A stretch of DNA of 38,195 nucleotides from Anthropogastromicrobium sp963652495 (GCA_963652495.1 CAVJTU010000022.1:1-38195), one strand, 5' to 3'. Positions 1-9,000 are shown, counted from the first letter of the stretch. The notes: generated by a model not told the origin, from the letters alone. Program-made: numbers and translations.

Positions 1-85
1 ATGTTTTTGAAGATTGCGAGAGTGCAAAGCACGTAGCAATCTGGTATCAAAGGGGTCAAAAGGCATTTTGCCCCTCATTTGATAT
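1..85. repeat. Dispersed nested-hairpin repeat, copy 1 (cut by window edge)
   Basis: Bases 1-70 match the reverse complement of 23581-23649 almost base for base (about five differences and one indel). The copy holds a nested hairpin: AGATTGC (11-17) pairs with GCAATCT (36-42), and inside it GTGC (22-25) pairs with GCAC (29-32) around AAA. A second imperfect hairpin follows from about 47 to 82, where TCAAAGGGG and CAAAA face TTTTG and CCCC..TTTGA. The match begins at base 1, so the element probably continues beyond the window. It sits just after the 3' end of the minus-strand permease gene at 100-990. The mechanism of spread is unknown. Confidence 0.8.
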
Positions 86-99
86 CTGCGAATGACGTT

Positions 100-990
100 T
101 CATCCTTTGACAGCTCCAAGTGTGAGCCCTTTAATAAAATAACGCTGCACAAATGGATATAAAAGAAGTATCGGACCTGTTACAATTACGGTCAGAGCCA
201 TTTTCATGGACTCAATGGGAACAGTATTGATCACATCGCCGGATTCGGCGGCGATCTGGCGAAGTGCCTGTGCATCGTTTATCAGCTTGTACAGAAGATA
301 TTGCAGACTGTAGAGGCTGCTGTTATTGATGAAAAGCATTGTATTGTACCAGCTGTTCCAGTAGCTAAGGGCTGTAAACAGACCAATGGTAGCGATAACC
401 GGTGTAGAAAGCGGCCAGATCAGGCGTATAAAGATGCAAAAATCACCGGCACCGTCAATCTTGGCAGATTCCGTGATCTCGTAGGGGATTCCGGCGACAA
501 ATCCCTTGACAAGTATAATATTCCAGACGGAAACAAGGCTTGGAACAATCAGTGCAAGAATGTTGTCCTTAAAGCCAAGAGATATGCATACCATATACCA
601 GGGCATCAGACCACCGGAAAAGAGCGTAGTAAAGAAAAAGTAGAAGGAAAATTTGTTGCGCCAACGAAAGTCCTTTCTCATCAAAACGTAGCCCGTCATC
701 ATATTAATGAATGTGCTGAGTGCCGTGCCGACAACGGTGATAAAAATGGTAACACCATATGCACGGACGATGGAAGAACTATTTTTAAAAATAGTCTTGT
801 AGCTGTCAAGTGTGGGCTTTCGTGGAATGAAAGAATAACCATACCGCGCAATTTCCTGTTCACTGGCAAAAGAAGAACCAATTACCAGCAGAAATGGCAG
901 AATACAAATAATGGCGAATAAAATAAGAAACGGATAACCGATAAGACGAAAGGTGAGTTCATCCTTCGGCAAATGACGACGATGTTTCAT
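100..990 (-). CDS. Carbohydrate ABC transporter permease, LplC/YtcP type
   Basis: This is an integral-membrane permease of a binding-protein-dependent sugar ABC importer (MalG/LplC side, BPD_transp_1 fold), 296 aa. Visible features are an N-terminal membrane segment (PFLILFAIICILPFLLVIG), several further hydrophobic helices, and the cytoplasmic EAA loop (EITESAKIDGAGDFCIFIRL), which docks on the ATPase. The C-terminus FIKGLTLGAVKG is typical of the family. A longer GTG start at 999 is unlikely because the AAGGAG ribosome site (1000-1005) would then lie against the start; the ATG at 990 is correctly spaced. It lies 82 bp downstream of the partner permease at 1073-2020, almost certainly in one operon. 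The substrate cannot be read from the sequence; LplC/YtcP homologues are usually linked to oligosaccharide or uronide uptake under YesMN-type regulators, as here. Confidence 0.93.
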   Translation of the reverse strand: MKHRRHLPKDELTFRLIGYPFLILFAIICILPFLLVIGSSFASEQEIARYGYSFIPRKPTLDSYKTIFKNSSSIVRAYGVTIFITVVGTALSTFINMMTGYVLMRKDFRWRNKFSFYFFFTTLFSGGLMPWYMVCISLGFKDNILALIVPSLVSVWNIILVKGFVAGIPYEITESAKIDGAGDFCIFIRLIWPLSTPVIATIGLFTALSYWNSWYNTMLFINNSSLYSLQYLLYKLINDAQALRQIAAESGDVINTVPIESMKMALTVIVTGPILLLYPFVQRYFIKGLTLGAVKG

Positions 991-1072
991 GGCAGACACT
1001 CCTTCTGTAAGTTTTGCACGAACCTTCGCAGGTCTATCGACAATTCAAAACTGTATTGAGATTTTTCAAAAA

Positions 1073-2020
1073 TTAAAACAGGGAATAATCATCGTTCTTT
1101 CGCTTTACAATCGCATTTGCAATCAGGATTGTGATAAAACACAAAACAGACTGATAAAGACCGATCGCAACTGTCTGTCCGACATCCGATGCCTTAAGAG
1201 TCAGGCGAAAAACGTAAGTATCAATGACATCCGTATAATTGAACAGCATGCCATTCTGACCGACAAGCTGATAGAACAGATCCAGATTCCCTCGAAATAT
1301 CTTTCCAAGAGCCAAAAGTGTCAGTGTGATAATGGTAGGCGTTAACGAAGGTATTGTGACATAACGAACACGCTGAAAAATATTTGCACCGTCAATCGAA
1401 GCAGCTTCCATAATAGAACCATCAATTCCGACAATTGAAGCCAGATAGACAACCATACCGTATCCGACACCCTTCCAGGCATTAAAGAAGATGATAATAA
1501 ATGGCCAATATCCGCCCTGACTATAAAAATTTATGCGGTCAATTCCGAGTTTGCCAAGTACTGAATTTAAGGTTCCTGTCTCATAATTTAAAATACTGTA
1601 AGCGATGGAGCCGACAATTACCCATGATATGAAATAAGGAAGAAAAATGCACGACTGAATCAGCTTTTTGAGCTTATGGTGATACATTTCATTGAGTACG
1701 ATGGCAAAAAATATCTCTAAAAATGTGCTGCTGAGAATAAATGCAATATTGTAAAGAGCAGTATTTCTTGTAACCATCAGAGCCTTTCCGGATTTGAAAA
1801 AGAAAGAAAAATTTTTAAATCCGACCCAGTCGCTGCCAAAGATTCCTTTTTGGTAATTGTATTTTTTAAATGCGATTATTGTTCCGGCCATTGGGATGTA
1901 ATTAAAGATAAAGACCAGAATAACTGCCGGAAGGAGCATCAAAAGCAAGGTACGTCTGACATAAAGTTCATGAAAAAAACTACTTTTCCTCCCTTTTTTG
2001 TTTTGTTTCAAAGTGTTCAC
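1073..2020 (-). CDS. Carbohydrate ABC transporter permease, LplB/YteP type
   Basis: This is the partner permease (MalF/LplB side), 315 aa. An N-terminal basic stretch is followed by a hydrophobic segment (TLLLMLLPAVILVFIFNYIPM) and the family motif GxxIAFKKYNYQKGIFGS. The EAA loop is visible as SIMEAASIDGANIFQRVRYV. The start is taken as GTG at 2020, because AAAGGAGGG (2028-2035) lies 7 nt upstream; the ATG at 2044 would place that site inside the gene. It is the first gene of the minus-strand unit and is divergent from the regulator at 2258-3808. No solute-binding protein or ATPase gene is present here. In this family the binding protein normally follows, which would put it beyond the left edge, and the ATPase is often a shared MsmX-like protein encoded elsewhere. 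Confidence 0.93.
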   Translation of the reverse strand: MNTLKQNKKGRKSSFFHELYVRRTLLLMLLPAVILVFIFNYIPMAGTIIAFKKYNYQKGIFGSDWVGFKNFSFFFKSGKALMVTRNTALYNIAFILSSTFLEIFFAIVLNEMYHHKLKKLIQSCIFLPYFISWVIVGSIAYSILNYETGTLNSVLGKLGIDRINFYSQGGYWPFIIIFFNAWKGVGYGMVVYLASIVGIDGSIMEAASIDGANIFQRVRYVTIPSLTPTIITLTLLALGKIFRGNLDLFYQLVGQNGMLFNYTDVIDTYVFRLTLKASDVGQTVAIGLYQSVLCFITILIANAIVKRKNDDYSLF

Positions 2021-2257
2021 AAAAATCCCTCCTTTAAAGTGCATCGTAACGTGTATCTGTTATTAGTATAGTAGCAGAAAATAACCGGAAGAAATATGGA
2101 AAAACTTATTTGAAATATGTAATTACATAAAAAACAATGGAAAATACATATAAAAATTGTGAAGAATATACTATAATATAAGTCGAGCGAATATTTGTAA
2201 TTGAAGAAGGGGACTTACTTGATTCGGTTAAATAGGGTATGTGAGGTGAATAAGATA
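2021..2257. promoter_or_regulatory. Divergent intergenic promoter region
   Basis: This AT-rich spacer separates the permease operon from the two-component operon. On the plus strand a TATAAT hexamer lies at 2172-2177 without a convincing -35. On the minus strand TATACT occurs near 2065-2075, again with a poor -35. Weak -35 boxes fit activator-dependent promoters, which suits control by the adjacent AraC-type response regulator, but no operator repeat could be assigned. GAGGTGA at 2243-2249 is the ribosome site that fixes the start at 2258. Confidence 0.45.
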
Positions 2258-3808
2258 ATGAGGATTGTGATCGCGGATGACGAAATGCATGTAAGAAAAC
2301 GACTGGAAACGAGAGTCAAATGGAACGAACTGGGGTTTGAAGAACCAATATTGTGCGCGGATGGAGATGAGCTGTTGGAGGAACTTCTGAAGAATGGAGC
2401 GGATGTGGTACTGACAGATATACGTATGCCGCGTATGGATGGGATCGATGCAGTTCGAGAGGCAAGAAAAGTATTTCCGCAGTTGGAAGTGATTTTGATG
2501 AGTGCTTACGATGATAAGGAATACCTGAAATCAGCACTGGATTTGCATGTACTTGGTTATCTGGAAAAACCATTTTCGATTGAACAGGTATCGGAGCTTT
2601 TGCATCAGACATTACAGGGATTCAATGAGAAGAAGGAACAGGAAAATCAAATTGGCATAGCAAAAGAAAATTGGCGATATGATTGCCTGACTCAGGCAGC
2701 AAAAAGTCTGTGCCGCTTTCAAAATCAGGATGAAATACAGCATACGTTGTTCAAGGTTTATCCTGAGTTTGTAAGTGCATCATCTTATTGCGCAATTTTG
2801 ATTCAAAGTCGTGCAGAGGAACTTGAATATTTGCCTATGGAGGAGTCGGCACGATTTTTTAGGCGCATGGAAAAGGAAGGCTGGTGCGGTATCTGTACGG
2901 GGATGAAACATGGCGGTATTGTGATATTTTTGGCACATAGTGAGGATAAAGTAAATCGAATTTTGCAGCAGTTGTCAAATGATCCGGATCATGACAGGAA
3001 AGTGATCGCAGTTGGGTCATGCGTATCTGACATTGCGATGCTGTATCATTCCTATCAGGATGCAGTGATTACATTAGAACGGCACTTTTATCATAATAGA
3101 ACAATTTTGAGAGTTCGTGAAAGAGAGCATAAAACAAAAGCGTATGATGCAAAGATGCTTGAGGATGGGCAGGAGAGTTTTTTGTTTGCATTAAATTCAA
3201 AAAATCGGATCGCCTGCTGCAGCTATTTGGAGGAACTGAGAGATACGCTGAAAAAATATGATGCGACATTAGTTCGTGTTGCAAAAAATTATTATTTTAA
3301 ATTGGCAATATATGTTTTGCAAAGCAGAAAACAAAAAAATGCAGGTGTTTCGGAATATTATCTATGGGAATTGATTTATCAAAGCCGCTCGATTGACGAA
3401 TTGCATCATTTTTTGATGGAGCTTCTTGAAAAAAAATTGATGCAAGAAGAGGCTTTGTCGGGAACTTCAGGAGTTTCAGGAATTTCAATCGACGTTATTT
3501 TAAATTATATTGAAGAAAATTTGCAAAATCCGGAGTTGTCATTAAATCAGATCAGTCGCACATATTACGTATCGGTTACGTATCTGTGTGTGTTTTTTAA
3601 GGAAAAAACAGGGATGACGATAAAAAATTATATCATAGGGCAGCGGATGAAAAAGGCAGCGAAGCTGTTAGCATACACGGATATGAAGATTGCTGATGTG
3701 GCATATGCCGTAGGATTTTCAGATCAGTGCTATTTTGCGAAAAGCTTTGGCCGATATTTTGGAAAGTCACCGAGCTGTTATAGAGAGGAGATGCATGAGA
3801 AAGAATAA
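2258..3808 (+). CDS. Response regulator with AraC-type DNA-binding domain (YesN-like)
   Basis: A 516-aa transcription factor of the YesN family. Residues 1-115 form a receiver domain: acidic pocket D7-D8, phospho-acceptor D54 in VLTDIRMPRMDG, and the conserved lysine in LEKPF. A long middle region of unassigned fold follows. The last 100 residues are an AraC/XylS double helix-turn-helix (LSLNQISRTYYVSVTYLCVFFKEKTG, then MKIADVAYAVGFSDQCYFAKSFGRYFGKSP). The start is the ATG at 2258, with GAGGTGA 8 nt upstream and the receiver beginning at residue 1; a longer TTG frame from 2201 lacks support. The last 14 nt overlap the kinase gene, implying translational coupling. It probably activates the divergent permease operon in response to an extracellular sugar; that link is inferred from context. 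Confidence 0.93.
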   Translation: MRIVIADDEMHVRKRLETRVKWNELGFEEPILCADGDELLEELLKNGADVVLTDIRMPRMDGIDAVREARKVFPQLEVILMSAYDDKEYLKSALDLHVLGYLEKPFSIEQVSELLHQTLQGFNEKKEQENQIGIAKENWRYDCLTQAAKSLCRFQNQDEIQHTLFKVYPEFVSASSYCAILIQSRAEELEYLPMEESARFFRRMEKEGWCGICTGMKHGGIVIFLAHSEDKVNRILQQLSNDPDHDRKVIAVGSCVSDIAMLYHSYQDAVITLERHFYHNRTILRVREREHKTKAYDAKMLEDGQESFLFALNSKNRIACCSYLEELRDTLKKYDATLVRVAKNYYFKLAIYVLQSRKQKNAGVSEYYLWELIYQSRSIDELHHFLMELLEKKLMQEEALSGTSGVSGISIDVILNYIEENLQNPELSLNQISRTYYVSVTYLCVFFKEKTGMTIKNYIIGQRMKKAAKLLAYTDMKIADVAYAVGFSDQCYFAKSFGRYFGKSPSCYREEMHEKE

Positions 3809-5549
3809 GTATACAATGAGGCAGCGTTTTCTATATTGGTATGTGCTGCTTGTATTATTGCCTGTGTCAATACTTTCTGTACTTTTTGCCCGGAGTGCAT
3901 ATTATTCATTTGAACGAAGTGTGTTTTACGCATCAGAAGTTTCTTTTACGCAGACAAGGCAGCTGTTGGAATATTATATGGCAAATGTGAATGATGAGAT
4001 AAATTCGCTGCTTGGGATGGATGAGCTGCATAAGATTCTGGAAAAGGACAATACAGCTAGCAGTCAGTTAGATCAGGTAAATGATATGCTTTACATACGC
4101 AGTATTTTAAATAACTGCCGAAGCAAAAAGGAAATAAGCGATGTATATCTGTATCTGGATAATAAAGCATTATACATAGGGAGCAATTCTCAAATTAAAA
4201 GTATAGAGGATGCAAGAGCGCAGCCGTGGTATGAATGCGTAGAGGACAGCTATCCTGGCGCGGCAAGGATTCCAAGTCAATATTTAGACGATGATCAGGT
4301 AATCGGATATGCAAAAGAAATACGCAGCTTAAAAAATTATAATGTCGGCATAGGAATTATATTTTTTGAAATTAATAAAAGTATTTTGACCTCATATCTT
4401 GGCAGCAGTGAAACAGCACAGATTGCAATCATAAATGAAAAAGAAGAATTGATTGCGCAGATAGGCGAAGCACTGGAAGAACTTTCAGCTGAGCTTTTGA
4501 TGCAGCACACAGGAGAGGAAGCTCAGGTCGTAAAATTCAATGGCAAACGATATTATCTATTTGCACAAAAGTTGGAAAATACAGACTGGTATCTGGCATA
4601 CTTAGAGCCGTACCAATCCGTCTGGCAGCTTCTTGCCGGGCAGGGAGCGGGATATGCAATCCTTTTTCTGATGATATTGATGATTGGACTGATATTTTTT
4701 TACTTATTTTTTCAATCATATTTGAAGAGAATAAGCAGGATGACTCAGCATATGTCGCACATACGGGAGTCACTTCCGTCCCCCATGACAATAAGCAGCA
4801 GAAATGATGAGATAGACGATCTGGTTCTTTCCTATAACTATATGATGGGACGTGTGGATACGCTTATGAAGCAGCAATATGAGCTTGGCAATCAAATCAA
4901 AGAGATTGAGATGAAGGCACTATATGAGCAGATAAATCCACATTTTCTGTATAATACGCTCACGATGATCAATTGGCTGGCAGAGGATGGACAGACACAG
5001 GAAGTCTCTCGTGTGATTACGGCACTTTCAAACTTTTATCGCCTGAGCCTAAATAAAGGCAACGAAAATATATATCTGAAAGAAGAACTGGAAATTGCGC
5101 GAAACTTTATTTACATTCAGCAAATGCGTTTTGGAACAAAGATACAGCTTACATGCAATGTCGATACGATATATGACAAGTTTGTGCTTCCAAAGCTCAC
5201 ATTGCAGCCCTTAATAGAAAACTCGCTGGTACATGGAATACTAATGAGACGCGATAAGAGTGGTATAATCAATGTGACAGCCAGTGATTCAAATGGCTGG
5301 ATCGAATTGGCAGTCTCAGATACTGGAGAAGGAATGGACAAAGATACACTTGAAAAATTAAACAACGGCACATTGCAGTCAAACGGCGCACATTATGGAG
5401 TGTGGAATGTGATGAAACGTCTTGACATGTACTATAAAAAACAATGTATACTTACGTATAGCAGCGAACCGGGCGCTGGGACGACAGCGACATTAAGGCT
5501 TCCATATTCGGAGATGTTTTGCAATACGGTCATCGTAAGAGATTCTTAA
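3795..5549 (+). CDS. Sensor histidine kinase (YesM-like, LytS/His_kinase family)
   Basis: A 584-aa membrane sensor kinase partnered with the regulator at 2258-3808. The first membrane helix spans about residues 12-33, followed by an extracellular sensor of about 250 residues, a second helix at about 284-308, a HAMP-like linker, and the His_kinase domain with phospho-acceptor H383 in QINPHFLYNTL. The ATPase domain follows (QPLIENSLVHG, then DTGEGM). The start is ATG 3795, with AGAGGAG just upstream; an in-frame extension to 3735 would run deep into the regulator gene. The kinase should sense an extracellular ligand, probably via a sugar-binding protein as in YesMN systems (inference). Codon use of this gene and its regulator looks more A+T-rich than the genes after 9600. 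Confidence 0.93.
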   Translation: MRKNKYTMRQRFLYWYVLLVLLPVSILSVLFARSAYYSFERSVFYASEVSFTQTRQLLEYYMANVNDEINSLLGMDELHKILEKDNTASSQLDQVNDMLYIRSILNNCRSKKEISDVYLYLDNKALYIGSNSQIKSIEDARAQPWYECVEDSYPGAARIPSQYLDDDQVIGYAKEIRSLKNYNVGIGIIFFEINKSILTSYLGSSETAQIAIINEKEELIAQIGEALEELSAELLMQHTGEEAQVVKFNGKRYYLFAQKLENTDWYLAYLEPYQSVWQLLAGQGAGYAILFLMILMIGLIFFYLFFQSYLKRISRMTQHMSHIRESLPSPMTISSRNDEIDDLVLSYNYMMGRVDTLMKQQYELGNQIKEIEMKALYEQINPHFLYNTLTMINWLAEDGQTQEVSRVITALSNFYRLSLNKGNENIYLKEELEIARNFIYIQQMRFGTKIQLTCNVDTIYDKFVLPKLTLQPLIENSLVHGILMRRDKSGIINVTASDSNGWIELAVSDTGEGMDKDTLEKLNNGTLQSNGAHYGVWNVMKRLDMYYKKQCILTYSSEPGAGTTATLRLPYSEMFCNTVIVRDS

Positions 5550-5582
5550 GACTTTTAATAACTTTGAAAGTACTAATTTCGG

Positions 5583-5638
5583 GCAATGTCTGGTAAGATG
5601 GACTCAAACAGAGAATTATTGCCGGAACGTTTGCAGGG
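5583..5638 (+). other. Possible structured RNA leader upstream of the LRR gene
   Basis: GGCAAT (about 5582-5587) can pair with ATTGCC (about 5618-5623), and inside it TCTG pairs with CAGA, giving a nested hairpin immediately before the terminator-like hairpin at 5639-5668. It was compared by eye with c-di-GMP-I, glycine, fluoride, THF and purine riboswitch consensus sequences and no match was found. The folding is hand-drawn and no class is assigned. Confidence 0.3.
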
Positions 5639-5668
5639 CCGGTTCATAGGAACCGGTCTTGTTTTTTT
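5639..5668 (+). terminator. Hairpin plus T-run in the leader of the LRR gene
   Basis: CCGGTTC (5639-5645) pairs with GAACCGG (5650-5656) around ATAG, and seven T follow at 5662-5668. It has the form of an intrinsic terminator, yet it ends only 19 bp before the ATG at 5688, and the ribosome site AAAGGAAGGG (5671-5680) follows directly. It could end the two-component operon or act as a conditional attenuator for the LRR gene. Confidence 0.75.
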
Positions 5669-5687
5669 AGAAAGGAAGGGAAAATTT

Positions 5688-8600
5688 ATGAAGGGATCAT
5701 GGAAGAAGAAAGCGTCTGTATGGACGATGGCTGCTGCGATGACCGTTTCTTACATACCACAGTATGCATCAGCAGAGGAAACCACATATCAGGAAGTACA
5801 GACGCAGAACGCTCAGCCGGAAGATACACAGAACGATGCCGTGATGTTATCTGAAAATACGACAGCGGATCACATATCAACAGAGGGTGCAGCACCATCG
5901 GAAAGTATACCGGATTCCACTCCGGTTTCGACTGAGAGCATTCTGGAAACATCTGCACAGGTATCGACTGAAAGTGCATCCGAAAGTACACCAGAGACAT
6001 CCGCACAGATACCGACTGAGAGTATAACACCGACTTCTTCATCGGAAACAGCCTCCGAAAGTACACCGGAAAGTACGATGGAAAGCAGTGCAGAGGAAAG
6101 CACCGAGGAGGAAAGCAGCGAAGAAGAGACGAGCGAGGAAGAAACTACACAGGAAACCACACCGGAGGAGACGACAACAGAAGTTCCTGAATGGTCAGAG
6201 CAGACTGTGACAGAAGACACAAGAGGACTTACATTTTCATTCAGCGAGGATGGGCAGACGGTAAGTGTCACAGGCTTTGACGGTTCAAGAAGTGTTGTAG
6301 AGATACCGCAGACCTACGGCGGCGCAAAAGTAACGTCCATCGCATCGGGCGCATTCTGTGGACAGACGATGATTACCGACGTGGTTATCCCGGAAGGTGT
6401 TACTTATATAGGAAGAGAAGCGTTCGCAGGATGCAGTGCACTTGTGCATGTGCAGATCCCGACTAGTGTTACTCAGGTCGGAGCGAACCTTTTTGAAGGC
6501 ACACCGTATGATTCCACACTGACAGGCGACATTGTTTATATCAACACGATTTTGTATCGCTGTCAGAGTGATGCGGCTGCCGTATCCATCCGTCAGGGAA
6601 CGACAGTAATCGCAGAGGAGGCATTTCTCAATCGTGTAAATCTGTCAGCCGTCATCGTGCCGGATGGCGTGACCTATATTGGATCAAACGCATTTAAAAA
6701 TTGCAGCGCGCTGAGTGAGATCGAGATTCCAAAGAGTGTGCGCGATATCGTAGCAAACGCATTTGACGGGACAAAATGGTATGAAGCGCGAAAGTACGAG
6801 ATGATCTATATCAATGATCTGTTATATCGTGCGCCGGCAGAGAGTATCGTGCAGACCGAGCAGCCGACTGGTTCCTTAAGTGCTCAGGATGCCGCCGCAG
6901 CGTCACAGTCTGGTATCGCGACGCAGATTGTTCCAAATACAAATGCAGTTGTCCAGGAAGGAATCACAACGATATGTACACTTGCATTTGCAAATACATC
7001 GGTTCAGACAGTACAGCTGCCGTCCACTCTTACGACCATTCACTACGCTGCATTCCAGAATTGTACGGCACTCAGTCAGATTACGATTCCAACCAGTGTG
7101 ACCTTTATTGAAAGCAGCACATTCCAAAATTGCACCGCATTGCAAGACATAACCATTCCACAGAATGTAAATTACTTGGGTGCAAGTGCATTTGCAGGGT
7201 GTACCAGTCTGGCATCTGCGATTTTGCCGCAGAGTATTACAAAAATCAGTTCCGGATTATTTGAAAATTGCAATGCATTGACCACGGTACAGGTGTCCGA
7301 TTCTCTTAACGCAATTGGCAGCCGTGCTTTTGCAGGAACGTCTGCTCTTGCCGCATTTGGTTTTCCACAGACAATGACTTCAATTGGCGCAGAGAGCTTT
7401 TCCGGTTCCGGTATCACGAATGCAAATCTGCCGCAGAGTGTAAATTATCTGGGTGCAGGTGTATTTTCAGATTGTTCGGCACTTGTATCGGCTCAGTTGC
7501 CGGCAGCAATCGAAGCAGTGCGTGATTATACATTCCGTAATTGTACGGAGCTAAAGAGTATCACGATTCCGGAAGGCATTCGCTATATCGGCGTAGCTGC
7601 ATTCCAGAATGCAATATCTCTTCAGAGCATTGTACTTCCGCAGTCTCTTCTTACAATCTGTGACAATGCATTTGAGGGAAGCGGTGTCGGCACAGGATTG
7701 GTGCTTCCGTCGGCACTTCGCACGATTGGAAGCCGCGCTTTTGCAGGATGTGTGCGTTTGACCTCACTTACCATCCCGGCTGATGTCAGAAAGATGGGAA
7801 ATCAGGTCTTTGCAGATGGTGCTTCTCAGAGTATTACATGTGCATTTAGCCGGACTGTATATATGAGTAAACTGTCATCGGGATGGGTATCTGACTGGAG
7901 CAGCGGCACGGGTGCAGTTATTTTTACAGGAGGAGCCGTAAATGATGAGCAGAAGGCTGCATTTTTACAGATGGTATGCAAGTTTGTCACAGACTTTAAT
8001 TCATCCACTGCAGATGGAACGCTGTATACGAATATCATTGGTAATCTTGGTGTCAGCGCAAAGGCAGGCGGTGAGGCAGCGACTCTTCTTGGCATCGCGG
8101 CAGAGCAGACCACGGAGGGCTGGATTCGTATACCGGAACTCGGCGCAAGAAAAGCCATATTGAATCTGACCGGTCTTTGGGTGCAGGATTACCATCCGGC
8201 AAATACAGGAGTTGAAGATGTATATTATGCAGACGGATGGTATTATATCCATGAGGCTGTATTTGAAAATAGTTTGAAAAAAGGATATATTGCAAAGGGA
8301 CAAAATGGCAGCGGATATTGCTTCTTTGATGAATATGATATCACGACTGGCAAGATGGAGGGCGCCGTGACTGTGCTTTTAAGCAGTTCGGATACTGATT
8401 ATGGCATTGCAGCGCAGGCGCGTTCTGGTGAACAGATTACAGATAGTCGCTACATCAATGTATATGAGAGTGTAGAAGAGCGTGAGCTTTCCGAGTCCAT
8501 CAAGGATACATGGACGACACAGGATGCGTCTTACCAGTTCGACAACTACGCAAGAATTGTAACCATCCAGTCACAGGCAGCGCCGGATGCAGGACTGGAA

Positions 8601-8798
8601 TCTCATTATCGTTACAGCTGCAAGCCGGGTGAGAATGACAACACTTTCACCATGGAATTTGCCGGACTTGACGAGGCGAATGCAGACACACTTATTACGT
8701 ATGATGTAAGTTACGATGCGGATGAGCATACTATGAAGCTGACCAATACTGAGACGCAGGAAGAAATCATCCTTCAGCTGCAAGTTCAAAGCGAGTAA
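5688..8798 (+). CDS. Secreted BspA-like leucine-rich-repeat protein (LRR_5)
   Basis: A 1036-aa surface or secreted protein. A signal peptide covers residues 1-29 (basic start, hydrophobic core, likely cleavage after YASA). Residues 30-170 are a Ser/Thr/Glu/Pro-rich linker with short repeats such as TSAQxxTES and ESTPE, resembling cell-wall-spanning spacers. From about 186 to 745 there are roughly twenty BspA/TpLRR units of the form AFxxCxxLxxIxIPxxVxxIG, a fold used for adhesion and protein binding. Residues 747-1036 form a C-terminal region not recognised. No LPXTG sorting motif, SLH or choline-binding repeat is visible, so the anchoring mode is unclear. The start is ATG 5688, with AAAGGAAGGG 7 nt upstream; the frame is open back to 5586, but that part carries the leader hairpin. 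Confidence 0.9.
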   Translation: MKGSWKKKASVWTMAAAMTVSYIPQYASAEETTYQEVQTQNAQPEDTQNDAVMLSENTTADHISTEGAAPSESIPDSTPVSTESILETSAQVSTESASESTPETSAQIPTESITPTSSSETASESTPESTMESSAEESTEEESSEEETSEEETTQETTPEETTTEVPEWSEQTVTEDTRGLTFSFSEDGQTVSVTGFDGSRSVVEIPQTYGGAKVTSIASGAFCGQTMITDVVIPEGVTYIGREAFAGCSALVHVQIPTSVTQVGANLFEGTPYDSTLTGDIVYINTILYRCQSDAAAVSIRQGTTVIAEEAFLNRVNLSAVIVPDGVTYIGSNAFKNCSALSEIEIPKSVRDIVANAFDGTKWYEARKYEMIYINDLLYRAPAESIVQTEQPTGSLSAQDAAAASQSGIATQIVPNTNAVVQEGITTICTLAFANTSVQTVQLPSTLTTIHYAAFQNCTALSQITIPTSVTFIESSTFQNCTALQDITIPQNVNYLGASAFAGCTSLASAILPQSITKISSGLFENCNALTTVQVSDSLNAIGSRAFAGTSALAAFGFPQTMTSIGAESFSGSGITNANLPQSVNYLGAGVFSDCSALVSAQLPAAIEAVRDYTFRNCTELKSITIPEGIRYIGVAAFQNAISLQSIVLPQSLLTICDNAFEGSGVGTGLVLPSALRTIGSRAFAGCVRLTSLTIPADVRKMGNQVFADGASQSITCAFSRTVYMSKLSSGWVSDWSSGTGAVIFTGGAVNDEQKAAFLQMVCKFVTDFNSSTADGTLYTNIIGNLGVSAKAGGEAATLLGIAAEQTTEGWIRIPELGARKAILNLTGLWVQDYHPANTGVEDVYYADGWYYIHEAVFENSLKKGYIAKGQNGSGYCFFDEYDITTGKMEGAVTVLLSSSDTDYGIAAQARSGEQITDSRYINVYESVEERELSESIKDTWTTQDASYQFDNYARIVTIQSQAAPDAGLESHYRYSCKPGENDNTFTMEFAGLDEANADTLITYDVSYDADEHTMKLTNTETQEEIILQLQVQSE

Positions 8799-8871
8799 AA
8801 GACAGATCTGGCATGATGCGTGAACCGTAACTTGAAATTACTTACTTTTTACTTAACTTTTACGCAATCTA

Positions 8872-8900
8872 TTGACATTGATGGCAAAAAGGACTAGTAT
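8872..8900 (+). promoter_or_regulatory. Sigma-A promoter of the small lipoprotein gene
   Basis: A perfect -35 TTGACA at 8872-8877 is followed by a 17-bp spacer and -10 TAGTAT at 8895-8900. Transcription would start near 8907 and leave a leader of about 90 nt before the ATG at 9001, with AGGAGG just upstream of the start. The leader contains GTTAGAAA twice but no fold I recognise. Confidence 0.8.
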
Positions 8901-9000
8901 ATCAGTTGCCCCCGGAAAAGGTAAGAGGAGTCCGTTTCTGAAAAGTGGGTATTAACTGTTAGAAAGATCTGATGGTTAGAAATAGGAGGAAATCACAATC

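Noticed and set aside
301..921. 206-codon plus-strand frame
   Set aside because: It is antisense to the LplC-type permease, which has clear family motifs.
5550..5687. c-di-GMP, glycine, fluoride, THF or purine riboswitch
   Set aside because: None of the diagnostic conserved blocks of these classes is present.
5870..6271. Val/Ser-rich minus-strand frame
   Set aside because: It is a shadow of the Ser/Thr/Glu-rich linker of the LRR protein.
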